A stretch of DNA of 24,205 bases, from positions 1 to 24,205 of the forward strand of contig CAJUPZ010000028.1 of the NCBI GenBank assembly GCA_910588065.1, written 5' to 3'. Made by a program: the position numbers and the translations under genes. The stretch comes from an uncultured Muribaculaceae bacterium (GTDB lineage: Bacteria; Bacteroidota; Bacteroidia; Bacteroidales; Muribaculaceae). Under the pieces are notes generated by a model. The model ran no database searches. It worked only from the letters and a program-made list of their open reading frames with translations, and was not told the DNA's origin. Below are positions 6,867-14,968 of the stretch, one piece after another (positions within the stretch are counted from its first letter, which is position 1; each line of letters opens with the position of its first letter).

Positions 6867-7721
6867 TTAGTTCTGGTTGACAATCCTAAATTTCACAGGA
6901 CAGGTGAAGTAGCAGTTCACAGCGTGACCGTTCATCTTGCCGGGGATAAACTTCGGCAGAGATTTGATAACGCGGAGAGCCTCTTTGTCAAGGGCGGGGT
7001 CTACCGGCTTGAGCACTTTGGCATCGCCGATGGTACCATCCTTTTTCACAACGAAGCGCACGCGGACTGTGCCCTGTACTCCGTTTTCAAGAGCCACCTG
7101 AGGGTAATCGGTGTGTTTGCCGATCCACTCGATGAGAGCGCCGTCACCACCGGGGAACATCGCGTCCTGTTCAACAGCTTCGAACACATAGTCGTCAGCG
7201 GGTTCGGTTTTCTCCTCAACCACAACGACATCCTTATGCTCCTGAGCGTTGATGATATCGTCAACACCACGGTCCTCATTGACTTTACCGATTGCACGGT
7301 CATCCTCTTTGAGTTCGTCCTGGCTCTGAAGCTCGTCAGTAACCTCTTCGTCGTTAACGATAGCGATTTCGGTAGCCTTGGCAGTGTTAAGAAGGTCTTC
7401 CTTAATCACTTCCTCTACTTTCTGCTCTTCAACACGCTGGGGTTCTTCCTCGGGCTCCTCAACAGGTTCCTCGGTCATATCCATCACAGCCATGCTCTGC
7501 TCGATAGTGTCTTCGGGACGGGCCTCGGCTGCTTTGATAACGGTATTCACAAGGAATGCGAGGGCGAAGAGAATCGCGATAACAATGACAATTACAATCA
7601 TTGCCTTGTTGTGGCGGGAGTCAGATTCTTTGCGGAGCTGGTATGCACCAAACTCTTTGTTTTTGCCTTCGAATACTATGTCGCGCCACTCTTTTGATGA
7701 AAGATCTACATCTTTTGCCAT
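6867..7721 (-). CDS. tonB: Energy transducer TonB
   Basis: A 284-residue TonB that carries ion-gradient energy from ExbB/ExbD across the periplasm to outer-membrane transporters. The cytoplasmic N-terminus has the segment FEGKNKEFGAYQLRK (17-31) typical of Bacteroidota TonB. One membrane helix lies at about 40-61. The periplasmic linker (65-185) is unusually acidic (EEPVEEPEEEP and many Glu/Asp) rather than Lys-Pro-rich. The C-terminal TonB domain spans about 188-282, with MFPGGDGAL, YPQVALENGVQGTVRVRF and the closing CPVKFRI. It is the last gene of the exbB-exbD-exbD-tonB unit, 42 nt after the preceding exbD stop, and is followed by a strong hairpin. Confidence 0.95.
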   Translation of the reverse strand: MAKDVDLSSKEWRDIVFEGKNKEFGAYQLRKESDSRHNKAMIVIVIVIAILFALAFLVNTVIKAAEARPEDTIEQSMAVMDMTEEPVEEPEEEPQRVEEQKVEEVIKEDLLNTAKATEIAIVNDEEVTDELQSQDELKEDDRAIGKVNEDRGVDDIINAQEHKDVVVVEEKTEPADDYVFEAVEQDAMFPGGDGALIEWIGKHTDYPQVALENGVQGTVRVRFVVKKDGTIGDAKVLKPVDPALDKEALRVIKSLPKFIPGKMNGHAVNCYFTCPVKFRIVNQN

Positions 7722-7763
7722 TTTTCTTAAGCTTTTAAGGTTAATATATCAGTCATCAAAATA

Positions 7764-8504
7764 TCACGGATTCGTGCGGTTGTATGCCTGAATCATCAGA
7801 GAGTCGTCATGATTGATGTTGTCAATCTGGTAACGGCTGATCTGGTTGATCTGCATTTCATCAAGAGCTCCAATCAGGCTTGCCCAGGAAGCTTCCGGGG
7901 TAGCTTTGATAACCACAACGGGGCGGGTGAGAGTGGAGTCATTACGGATTTCTTTAGCAAGAGCCTGGAAGATACTGTCGTTCTTGTCCTTGTTGCTGCT
8001 GAACTCCTTGTTGCGCCATTTCACTTTCAGGTCATCGATTTTGGCGAGCACCTGTTTGTTGCGGTCATGAAGGATTTTGCGGATACCACGCTGCACATCC
8101 CCTTCATTGCCAAGGAATGTTTCCTTTTTCATGTTGGAAGAGAGAACTGTGCCGGAGGCCTCGTCTTTCTCTACCAGGGGTTTGCCTTCGTAGTAGTAAA
8201 CAATGTTCATGGGTTTACCTTCGTCGTCTTTCTTCACATCGCCTTTTTCATTGCGCTTTGTGTCAACGATGAGGGTGATAGCCTCTGATTCTTTAGCTTG
8301 ACTCATCTCCTCCTGCTCAACCTTCTCGTTGGTGGGAAGGGTAATCTGGAGGGTCTGTGATTTAATCATAGTGGTACAAAGCATAAAGAACGTAATCAGA
8401 AGCATGTTCATGTCAACCATGGGAGTGAAGTCCACATGGATGGCCATCTTCTTCTGGGCACCTTTTTTCTTTTTGCCCTTGTCTGATTGTTCAATCTGTG
8501 CCAT
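7764..8504 (-). CDS. exbD: ExbD-family biopolymer transport protein, second paralogue
   Basis: A 246-residue ExbD/TolR-type stator subunit. A basic cytoplasmic tail (KGKKKKGAQKK) precedes the single membrane helix, which begins DFTPMVDMNMLLITFFML (25-42). Asp31 sits at the position of the ion-carrying aspartate of E. coli ExbD. The periplasmic part (about 50-246) is much larger than in proteobacterial ExbD (about 140 residues in total) and includes a Lys/Asp/Glu-rich region (60-175) before a final segment PVVVIKATPEASWASLIGAL, corresponding to the usual ExbD periplasmic fold. Its start lies 6 nt after the stop of the first exbD, so the two are surely co-transcribed. Confidence 0.93.
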   Translation of the reverse strand: MAQIEQSDKGKKKKGAQKKMAIHVDFTPMVDMNMLLITFFMLCTTMIKSQTLQITLPTNEKVEQEEMSQAKESEAITLIVDTKRNEKGDVKKDDEGKPMNIVYYYEGKPLVEKDEASGTVLSSNMKKETFLGNEGDVQRGIRKILHDRNKQVLAKIDDLKVKWRNKEFSSNKDKNDSIFQALAKEIRNDSTLTRPVVVIKATPEASWASLIGALDEMQINQISRYQIDNINHDDSLMIQAYNRTNP

Positions 8505-8510
8505 AATGAT

Positions 8511-9227
8511 TTAGTCTTGCTCGGTTTTAAGTGCAGTCATCAAACTGAAACGGTTCATTTTGAGAGACTGGAGGTTGTCGAGTACGTGGTGAACGGTTTC
8601 GTAGGGGGTGTTCTGGTCGGCTTTTACAGCAATACCTTCGCCCTTCTTCATTGCAGCCTGGAGATTGTCGTTACCGCTTGAGTAGATAGCGCGCATCCAG
8701 ATCTGGAATTCGTTGGGTGTTGCGAGGTCTTTGTTGTCGTCGATAGGAATACCTACGTCCGCACGTGACATATCAGAGATTACTTTGTCCTGCTCGGTCT
8801 GAGACATTCTCAGGAAGGTGGGAAGTGCCTTGAACGGAACTCCAAACATATTGATTTTGGAGAATGTGGCAACATCGCCTTCTGTCAGTTCAATCTTGTT
8901 GTTGGGGTGGAGACGGTTGTACTCCTGGACTGCTTTGGTGAGAATCTCGGCCCTGATGGCTTCCGAGCCCCAGGTGTCCTTGTTCGCAGCGTCAGCGTCG
9001 CCGGCAACAGAGATGAACACTTTACCTTCGGGTGAAACAAGGATTGAAGCGACGTTAGCGGTCGGCACCTTGATTTCAGATACGGATGACGGGGTGTTTA
9101 CAACCACCGGCTCCTTCTGAAGGAAAGTAGACGTCAACATGAAGAAAGTAAGCAAAAGAACAGTCACGTCACTCATCGCGGTCATATCGATGAGGGTACT
9201 CTTTCTTTTAATTTTTACTTTTCCCAT
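8511..9227 (-). CDS. exbD: ExbD-family biopolymer transport protein, first paralogue
   Basis: A 238-residue ExbD/TolR-type subunit. The short basic N-terminus (MGKVKIKRKS) leads into the membrane helix IDMTAMSDVTVLLLTFFML (13-31), in which Asp20 corresponds to the ion-binding aspartate. The periplasmic domain is long, with VVVNTPSSVSEIKVP followed by a strand-rich region and a large insert (about 95-190) before the conserved-type segment GIAVKADQNTPYETVHHVLDNL near the C-terminus. It is only distantly related to the second ExbD apart from the membrane segment, so the pair probably forms a hetero-assembly with ExbB rather than being a recent duplication. It lies 39 nt after exbB. Confidence 0.93.
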   Translation of the reverse strand: MGKVKIKRKSTLIDMTAMSDVTVLLLTFFMLTSTFLQKEPVVVNTPSSVSEIKVPTANVASILVSPEGKVFISVAGDADAANKDTWGSEAIRAEILTKAVQEYNRLHPNNKIELTEGDVATFSKINMFGVPFKALPTFLRMSQTEQDKVISDMSRADVGIPIDDNKDLATPNEFQIWMRAIYSSGNDNLQAAMKKGEGIAVKADQNTPYETVHHVLDNLQSLKMNRFSLMTALKTEQD

Positions 9228-9266
9228 ATTACAGTTCTTTTATATTATTAAGGTGTAATACGAGGA

Positions 9267-10091
9267 TTAGTGAGTAGCTGCAAATGTCTGAACGATAGAG
9301 TAGCCGATCTCGTCGATAGCGTAGGTGAGGTTATCGATCTTGTTGGTGTAGTAGTTATAGGAGATAACTGCGAAAGCACCGGTTGCGATACCGAAGGCTG
9401 TGTTGATAAGAGCCTCAGAGATACCGGTAGAGAGCTCGGTGGAGTCAGGAGCACCGCTCTGTGCGAGAGCCTGGAATGATTTGATCATACCGATTACAGT
9501 ACCGAGAAGACCAACGAGAGTACCGAGAGTGGTCATTGTTGCAACGATGGGGAGGTTCTGCTGCAGAGAAGGCATTTCCATTGCGGTAGCTTCTTCAACT
9601 TCCTTCTGGAGAGTGGCAACCTTCTGCTCTTTTGTGAGAACTGTGTTCTTGTCCATTTCCTCGTAGCGGATGAGAGCTGCGTTCACAACGTTGGCAACGC
9701 TGCCTTTCTGCTTTGCGCAGAGTGCCTGGGCACCGGCGATGTCGTTTTTAGCGAGGCAAGCTTTCACACCGGCAACAAATTTGGTGATGTTGCCTTTGCC
9801 TTTTGCGCTTGAGAGAGCGATGTAGCGCTCAACAGAAAGCACGATAACGGTGAGGAAGAGGGTCTGCAGCACAGGCACGATTACGCCACCCATGTAGATT
9901 GTGCCCCAGATGTCGTGGGGATGACCTTCCTCGAAGTGAGATTCGTGGCCGAACCAGAAGATGTAGAGGCAGACTGCAACGATGAAGCAAGCGATGATTA
10001 CAAGAAACGCGTTCTTGATGCCACCAACTTTGCTACCTTCTTTCTTAGCCGCAGGCTTTGCTGCAGGCTGAATGGGCTTTTGAGCTTCCAT
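9267..10091 (-). CDS. exbB: ExbB/TolQ/MotA-family proton channel protein
   Basis: A 274-residue stator protein that forms the ion channel with ExbD and drives TonB. The N-terminus is Lys/Ala/Pro-rich, followed by hydrophobic segments at about 27-47, 66-86, 183-205 and 226-246; the first is extra relative to three-helix E. coli ExbB. The conserved core is present: LLGTVIGMIKSF (195-206) and GISEALINTAFGIATGAF (223-240), where Glu226 and Thr231 match channel-lining residues of the family. A cytoplasmic loop lies between segments two and three. First gene of the exb-tonB unit, with a near-consensus promoter about 145 nt upstream and a long untranslated leader. Confidence 0.96.
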   Translation of the reverse strand: MEAQKPIQPAAKPAAKKEGSKVGGIKNAFLVIIACFIVAVCLYIFWFGHESHFEEGHPHDIWGTIYMGGVIVPVLQTLFLTVIVLSVERYIALSSAKGKGNITKFVAGVKACLAKNDIAGAQALCAKQKGSVANVVNAALIRYEEMDKNTVLTKEQKVATLQKEVEEATAMEMPSLQQNLPIVATMTTLGTLVGLLGTVIGMIKSFQALAQSGAPDSTELSTGISEALINTAFGIATGAFAVISYNYYTNKIDNLTYAIDEIGYSIVQTFAATH

Positions 10092-10233
10092 AATTGAGAT
10101 AATTACTAATTGTTATTAAGGTTGATATTTGGATTGTTAGATTTCGTCTGGCGCCAAGGTATTAGAGGTACTCGATGTTTTCGTGGTATCGATTTCTCCG
10201 GTTACTTCTTGGATTCCGGCGGAAACACCAATG

Positions 10234-10264
10234 CAAAAGTATCATTTAGTTTTTAACTGACAAA
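10234..10264 (-). promoter_or_regulatory. exbB promoter (-33 TTTG, 19-nt spacer, -7 TACTTTTG)
   Basis: On the minus strand a TTTG (10261-10264) and TACTTTTG (10234-10241) are spaced by 19 nt, an excellent match to the Bacteroidota promoter. Transcription would start near 10229, giving exbB a leader of roughly 138 nt. Confidence 0.75.
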
Positions 10265-10342
10265 ATTTTTATCACTTATTTTTCACAAACTGCCCCTCAT
10301 ACACCCCCTGATATAACAAAAGAGGGTTTCTTTGGGCAAGAT

Positions 10343-10360
10343 TTAGCAAGGTTTTGCTAA
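10343..10360. promoter_or_regulatory. Palindrome upstream of nqrA, possible operator
   Basis: TTAGCAA (10343-10349) and TTGCTAA (10354-10360) form a perfect 7-bp inverted repeat with a 4-bp centre. It lies over the region where the nqrA -33 box is expected. AAGATTTA occurs at 10338-10345 and again at 10359-10366, 21 bp apart (two helical turns), framing the palindrome. Confidence 0.45.
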
Positions 10361-10380
10361 GATTTATCAAAATAAATAAA

Positions 10381-10388
10381 TAACTTTG
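10381..10388 (+). promoter_or_regulatory. nqrA promoter, -7 element
   Basis: TAACTTTG matches TAnnTTTG exactly and lies 39 nt before the nqrA ATG. A TTTG at 10353-10356 is 24 nt upstream, slightly farther than usual, so the -33 element is uncertain; the promoter may depend on an activator. Confidence 0.6.
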
Positions 10389-10427
10389 CACATCACAAAC
10401 CAGCATCCATCAATTACAATCTAAAAC

Positions 10428-11765
10428 ATGGAGAATTCTTTGAGGCTCAAGCGTGGCCTGGATCTATGTATAGAAGGTGAGGCAACGCCGGAGACGCTCC
10501 GGAGCGTGCCCACCACACTCGCGGCTGTTGTGCCTGACGACTTTCCGGGGTTTACCCCAAAACTTGAAGTGAAGGAGGGCGACAAGGTTGAAGCCGGCTC
10601 GCCTCTGCTGCGCGACAAAAACCGGGAGGAGATAAAGCTGTGCTCCCCGATTGCGGGAACTGTCACAGCTGTTGTGCGCGGGGAGCGCCGCAAAATCGAA
10701 CGGGTGGTTGTAACCGCCGACAATTCCGGAGCCTCCAAGAGCTTCAGCGCCGGCACAGAGTCTCCTGAGGATATCCGCTCCGCCATGATGGCGAGCGGAC
10801 TGTGGGCCGAGATGCGCCAGAGGCCATTCGATATTGTGCCCAAAGCGGATGTCTGCCCCCGGGATATTTTCGTCACCGCATTTGACTCCGCCCCCCTTGC
10901 GCCTCGGCTCGACCTCGATGCCGGCAACCGGCAGGAGTGGATTGACGCCGGCGTAAAAGCCCTTGCAAAGCTCACAGACGGCAATATATATATATGTACG
11001 CGCGAGGAGTGCGCGTTCAAGGTGCCCGCACAGGCCGTGCATTACACTGTCAGCGGCCCGCACCCCGCCGGCAATCCCGGCATCCAGGCCGCCAATATTG
11101 CGCCGGTAAACAAGGGTGAGACAATATGGACTCTCGACATTGTAACCGTGATGCGTCTCGGAGGGCTGCTGCTCACCGGCAAGCGCGATTTCAACACAAC
11201 CATCGCCGTTGCCGGGCCTCTTGTTGACAAGCCCTGCTACGAACGCACGCTGCAGGGAGCGGCAATAGCCCCACTGCTTGACGGGCTGCTTGAGGACACA
11301 GGCCGACACCGCCGCATAATATCCGGCAATGTGCTCACCGGAGTGAAGGTGGGGACAGACGGCTTTCTACGCTTCCCGTACAGGCAGATAACCGTTATCG
11401 CCGAGGGAGACGATGTTGACGAATTCATGGGTTGGGCATCTGTGAGCCCCTACAAAATGAGCGTCAGCCGCTCCTTTCCGCTACGCATCTTCAAAAAGAG
11501 ATTTGCGCCTGACGCCCGCCTGCTCGGCGGCCGCAGAGCCATGATTATGAGCGGCGAATACGACAAAGTGCTGCCGATGGACATCATGCCGGAATATCTG
11601 CTCAAAGCCATAGGCTCCAAGGACATTGAGATGATGGAGAAGCTCGGCATATACGAGATAGCCCCCGAGGACCTTGCCCTGTGCGAGTATGTGGATCCCT
11701 CCAAGACAGAAATTCAGAAAAGTGTCAGACAGGGGCTCGACTGGCTGAGAAAAGAACTTGAATAA
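10428..11765 (+). CDS. nqrA: Na+-translocating NADH:quinone reductase subunit A
   Basis: A 445-residue peripheral cytoplasmic subunit of NQR, which oxidises NADH, reduces quinone and pumps Na+ out of the cell. Length matches known NqrA (about 446). The N-terminal half contains a biotinyl/lipoyl-like segment (FTPKLEVKEGDKVEAGSPLL, then LCSPIAGTVTAVVRGERR); the middle has WTLDIVTVMRLGGLLLTGK; the C-terminal half has PYKMSVSRSFPLR and the family ending around LGIYEIAPEDLALCEYVDPSKT. Presence of NqrA, together with NqrB and NqrF, separates this operon from the related Rnf complex. First gene of a six-gene operon, divergent from exbB. Confidence 0.97.
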   Translation: MENSLRLKRGLDLCIEGEATPETLRSVPTTLAAVVPDDFPGFTPKLEVKEGDKVEAGSPLLRDKNREEIKLCSPIAGTVTAVVRGERRKIERVVVTADNSGASKSFSAGTESPEDIRSAMMASGLWAEMRQRPFDIVPKADVCPRDIFVTAFDSAPLAPRLDLDAGNRQEWIDAGVKALAKLTDGNIYICTREECAFKVPAQAVHYTVSGPHPAGNPGIQAANIAPVNKGETIWTLDIVTVMRLGGLLLTGKRDFNTTIAVAGPLVDKPCYERTLQGAAIAPLLDGLLEDTGRHRRIISGNVLTGVKVGTDGFLRFPYRQITVIAEGDDVDEFMGWASVSPYKMSVSRSFPLRIFKKRFAPDARLLGGRRAMIMSGEYDKVLPMDIMPEYLLKAIGSKDIEMMEKLGIYEIAPEDLALCEYVDPSKTEIQKSVRQGLDWLRKELE

Positions 11766-11780
11766 AACAACAAACCAACC

Positions 11781-12989
11781 ATGTTAAGAAAATATTTGGA
11801 CCGTATAAAGCCGAATTTCGAGGAGGGTGGCAAGCTTCACGCCTTTCATTCGGTGTTTGACGGCATAGAGACATTCCTGTACACCCCGCGCACAACATCT
11901 TCGTCCGGGGTGCATATCCATGACAGCCTCGACTCCAAGCGCATAATGATAATTGTGGTGCTGGCGCTGCTGCCCTGCCTGCTGTTCGGCATGTACAACA
12001 CCGGCTACCAGAATTTTCTCGGTTCCGGCTCACCCACATTCCCCTTCTGGCCTATTATGGCCTACGGTTTTCTGGCCATCATCCCAAAGATAGCCGTAAC
12101 CTACCTTGTGGGTCTCGGCATTGAATTCATTGTGGCGCAGATACGCAAGGAGGAGATTCAGGAGGGATTCCTCGTAACCGGCATTCTGGTGCCCCTCATC
12201 TGCCCTATCGAGACTCCGCTGTGGATGATAGCCGTCGCAACCGCTTTCTCTGTGATTTTCGTGAAAGAAGTGTTTGGCGGCACAGGATACAATGTGTTCA
12301 ATGTGGCGCTTGTCACCCGCGCATTCCTCTTTTTCGCCTACCCGGCGAGCATGAGCGGCGACCGCGCATTCATTTCAGCAAGCCCTATCTGCGGCATAGG
12401 CGGCACTGTCAACTTTGCCGACGGCATAAGCGGTGCCACCCCCCTGGGACAGGTTGCCACCCATAGCGGCGGCGCGCTGCAGATCCATAATGTTGTGGGC
12501 GACACTGTGACAAACTGGGATGCCTTTCTCGGACTGATTCCCGGCTCGTTCGGCGAAACCTCCACGCTGTGCATACTCCTCGGCGCCGCACTGCTGCTCG
12601 CAACAGGCATTGCCAGCTGGAGAATAATGCTGTCCGTATTCGCAGGCGGCTTGCTTGCCGGCTATGTGGTGAATCTGTTTGCCACCCCTACCTACCCCGC
12701 TTCATACCTCGCTCCCTGGCAGCAGCTTATCTACGGCGGATTCGCATTTGCCGCGGTGTTCATGGCCACCGACCCCGTCACTGCCGCCCGCACCGGAGCA
12801 GGAAAGTATATCTACGGTCTGCTTGTGGGCATAATAGCCATAATCATACGAGTGTACAACAACGGCTACCCCGAGGGAGCGATGCTGGCTGTGCTTCTGA
12901 TGAACGCATTCGCACCGCTTATCGACTACTGTGTTGTGCAAGCCAATATCAACCGTCGTGTAAACCGCCTGAAGGCTAAAGCAGAGTAA
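11781..12989 (+). CDS. nqrB: Na+-translocating NADH:quinone reductase subunit B
   Basis: A 402-residue integral membrane subunit that holds a covalently bound FMN and is central to Na+ movement and quinone reduction. The motif DGISGATPLG (214-223) contains Thr220, the residue expected to be flavinylated through a phosphoester bond by ApbE (not encoded in this window). Many membrane helices are visible from residue 54 onward (for example 54-72, 90-120, 148-165, 173-188, then several between 250 and 390). The N-terminal cytoplasmic region (1-50) is typical. It begins 15 nt after nqrA, with an A-rich untranslated gap. Confidence 0.97.
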   Translation: MLRKYLDRIKPNFEEGGKLHAFHSVFDGIETFLYTPRTTSSSGVHIHDSLDSKRIMIIVVLALLPCLLFGMYNTGYQNFLGSGSPTFPFWPIMAYGFLAIIPKIAVTYLVGLGIEFIVAQIRKEEIQEGFLVTGILVPLICPIETPLWMIAVATAFSVIFVKEVFGGTGYNVFNVALVTRAFLFFAYPASMSGDRAFISASPICGIGGTVNFADGISGATPLGQVATHSGGALQIHNVVGDTVTNWDAFLGLIPGSFGETSTLCILLGAALLLATGIASWRIMLSVFAGGLLAGYVVNLFATPTYPASYLAPWQQLIYGGFAFAAVFMATDPVTAARTGAGKYIYGLLVGIIAIIIRVYNNGYPEGAMLAVLLMNAFAPLIDYCVVQANINRRVNRLKAKAE

Positions 12990-12993
12990 AACC

Positions 12994-13698
12994 ATGAACA
13001 AGCAAAGCAACACATACACCATTATATATATAATAGTGCTTGCGGCGATTGTCGGAGCCGCTCTCGCCTTCACCTCGCTGAGCCTGAGGGAACGCCAGCA
13101 ACAGAACGCCGACCTTGACAAAATGGCACAGATACTCGCCTCGGCCCGCCTAACCCCCGCCAAGGGTGATGTGGCTGCCGACTTTGATAAATATATCGTC
13201 GGTCAATTCATCACCAACACCGCGGGAGAGAAAACCGAAGGCAACGCATTTGATGTCAATGTCGATGCCCAGAGCAAACTGAAAGACAGCGAGCGTAAGC
13301 TGCCGGTATTTGTTTGCCGCCTCGACGACGGCTCGGAAAAATACATTTTGCCGGTGTACGGCGCCGGACTGTGGGGCCCGATATGGGGCTACATCGCTAT
13401 CGACTCGGACGGAGCCACAATCTACGGAGCTTACTTCGCCCATCAGGGTGAAACCCCCGGTCTGGGTGCCGAGATTGCAAAACCGCCTTTCAGCAGCCAG
13501 TTTGAGGGCAAGCATATTATCAAAAACGGCGAATTTGTGCCGGTGGCGGTGGTGAAAGCCGGTCAGAAGCCCACCGGAGGTGAGGACTATGTTGACGGAG
13601 TGAGCGGAGGCACCATCACCAGCAAAGGTGTGGCTTCCATGCTCGACAACTGCCTCGCTCCATACCGCTCATTCCTTAAGAACCTAAGCAATAATTAA
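12994..13698 (+). CDS. nqrC: Na+-translocating NADH:quinone reductase subunit C
   Basis: A 234-residue subunit with one N-terminal membrane helix (about 9-28) and a periplasmic FMN-binding domain. The flavinylation motif DGVSGGTITS (201-210) places the covalent FMN on Thr207; the usual motif is SGAT, here SGGT, a mild variant. GAGLWGPIWGYIAI (123-136) and HQGETPGLGAEI (150-161) are classic NqrC/RnfG segments. It starts 4 nt after the nqrB stop, so translational coupling is likely. Confidence 0.96.
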   Translation: MNKQSNTYTIIYIIVLAAIVGAALAFTSLSLRERQQQNADLDKMAQILASARLTPAKGDVAADFDKYIVGQFITNTAGEKTEGNAFDVNVDAQSKLKDSERKLPVFVCRLDDGSEKYILPVYGAGLWGPIWGYIAIDSDGATIYGAYFAHQGETPGLGAEIAKPPFSSQFEGKHIIKNGEFVPVAVVKAGQKPTGGEDYVDGVSGGTITSKGVASMLDNCLAPYRSFLKNLSNN

Positions 13699-13701
13699 GC
13701 C

Positions 13702-14328
13702 ATGGCTGAAAAAATATCCTTGAAGAGCGTGCTGTTCAATCCGCTCTCTGAAAACAACCCGGTGGTGGTGCAGGTGCTCGGCATCTGCTCGGTGCTCGCC
13801 GTCACCGCCAAACTCGAGCCGGCCATAGTGATGGGACTCTCCGTCATTGCCGTGCTGGCATTCTCAAATGTAATAATATCTCTGATCCGCAACACCATAC
13901 CCACAAGCATACGCATCATAGTGCAGCTGGTGGTTGTTGCAGGGCTGGTGGTTATTGTGGACCAGCTGCTCAAAGCCTACGCATACGATGTGAGCAAACA
14001 ACTGTCTGTGTTCATAGGTCTGATTATAACCAACTGCATACTGATGGGGCGCCTTGAGGCATTCGCAATGGCAAACAAACCGTGGCCGTCGTTTCTTGAC
14101 GGTATCGGCAACGGCCTCGGCTACACCATCATTCTTGTGATTGTGGCGTTCTTCCGCGAGCTGCTCGGCAGCGGCACTCTGCTCGGCTATCAGGTTGTGC
14201 CTGACAGCTTCTACGAGGCCGGATATGTGAACAACGGCCTTATGATATTGCCCCCGATGGCACTCATAGTAGTTGCCTGCATAATCTGGTTTCAGCGCTC
14301 GCGCAACAAAGACCTACAGGAGCCGTAA
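13702..14328 (+). CDS. nqrD: Na+-translocating NADH:quinone reductase subunit D
   Basis: A 208-residue integral membrane protein, paralogous to NqrE. Six hydrophobic segments are visible across the length. Cys29 (VLGICS) and Cys112 (ITNCILMGR) match the two cysteines that, with a pair from NqrE, hold the intramembrane [2Fe-2S] centre in Vibrio NQR. NPLSENNPVVVQVLGIC (13-29) is a typical NqrD beginning. Begins 3 nt after the nqrC stop. Confidence 0.97.
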   Translation: MAEKISLKSVLFNPLSENNPVVVQVLGICSVLAVTAKLEPAIVMGLSVIAVLAFSNVIISLIRNTIPTSIRIIVQLVVVAGLVVIVDQLLKAYAYDVSKQLSVFIGLIITNCILMGRLEAFAMANKPWPSFLDGIGNGLGYTIILVIVAFFRELLGSGTLLGYQVVPDSFYEAGYVNNGLMILPPMALIVVACIIWFQRSRNKDLQEP

Positions 14329-14346
14329 CCTTTTAGGATGAACAAT

Positions 14347-14964
14347 ATGGAAAATCTGAATATATTTATACGGTCGATATTTGTCGACAACATGATTTTC
14401 GCCTACTTCCTCGGCATGTGCTCGTTTCTCGCAGTGTCGAAGAATGTCAAGACCGCCTTCGGCCTTGGTGTGGCTGTGACCTTCATGCTGGTGATCACCC
14501 TTCCGGCAAACTACCTGCTTGAAACCTATGTGCTCAAGGCCGGCGCCCTGTCGTGGCTCGGACAAGAATATACGGAGGTAGACCTCAGCTTCCTGTCGCT
14601 GATAATGTTCATAGCCGTCATAGCGTCCATGACGCAGCTTGTCGAGATGGCTGTTGAGAAGTTCAGCCCCGCGCTCTACTCATCGCTTGGCATCTTCCTG
14701 CCGCTCATAGCTGTGAACTGCGCCATTCTCGGCGGCAGCCTTTTCATGCAGCAGCGCGGCTTCTCAAGCGTGTGGACAGCAGTGTGCGCCGGCGGCGGAT
14801 GGGGCATCGGCTGGCTCCTCGCTATTGTTGCCATTGCTGCCATACGCGAGCGCATAGCCACCTACAGCAAGGTTCCCGCTCCACTTCGCGGCACAGGCAT
14901 CACATTTATCATCACCGCCCTGATGAGCATCGCATTCATGAGCTTCTTAGGCATTAAACTCTGA
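14347..14964 (+). CDS. nqrE: Na+-translocating NADH:quinone reductase subunit E
   Basis: A 205-residue membrane protein. An ATG exists 9 nt upstream (14338), but the start at 14347 is preferred: AGGA (14335-14338) then sits 8 nt before it as a ribosome site, and MENLNIFIRSIFVDNM aligns with the beginning of Vibrio NqrE. Cys25 (FLGMCSFLAVSKN) and Cys125 (IAVNCAILGGS) supply the other two ligands of the intramembrane [2Fe-2S] centre. The topology is the inverted counterpart of NqrD. Only 18 nt separate it from nqrD. Confidence 0.96.
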   Translation: MENLNIFIRSIFVDNMIFAYFLGMCSFLAVSKNVKTAFGLGVAVTFMLVITLPANYLLETYVLKAGALSWLGQEYTEVDLSFLSLIMFIAVIASMTQLVEMAVEKFSPALYSSLGIFLPLIAVNCAILGGSLFMQQRGFSSVWTAVCAGGGWGIGWLLAIVAIAAIRERIATYSKVPAPLRGTGITFIITALMSIAFMSFLGIKL

Positions 14965-14968
14965 CATC

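Larger units (their letters stand above)
10092..10427. promoter_or_regulatory. Shared exbB / nqrA intergenic control region
   Basis: The 336-bp gap between the divergent exb and nqr operons contains a strong minus-strand promoter for exbB (10234-10264), the nqrA -7 box (10381-10388), and a palindrome overlapping the likely nqrA -33 zone. The exbB leader (about 138 nt, 10092-10229) includes short inverted repeats: TTCC-GGC-GGAA (10214-10224), TCGAT/ATCGA (10172-10192) and the palindrome TGGCGCCA (10149-10156). I do not recognise a known riboswitch here. Confidence 0.65.

Noticed and set aside
6924..7697. Long plus-strand open frame opposite tonB (257 codons)
   Set aside because: It is antisense to tonB; the Leu/Phe-rich product mirrors the Glu/Lys codons of the real gene, and it has no promoter or recognisable domain.
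10464..11309. Minus-strand open frame of 281 codons inside nqrA
   Set aside because: nqrA on the opposite strand is certain; the antisense frame has Cys/Gly/Arg-rich composition, no motif and no start signal.
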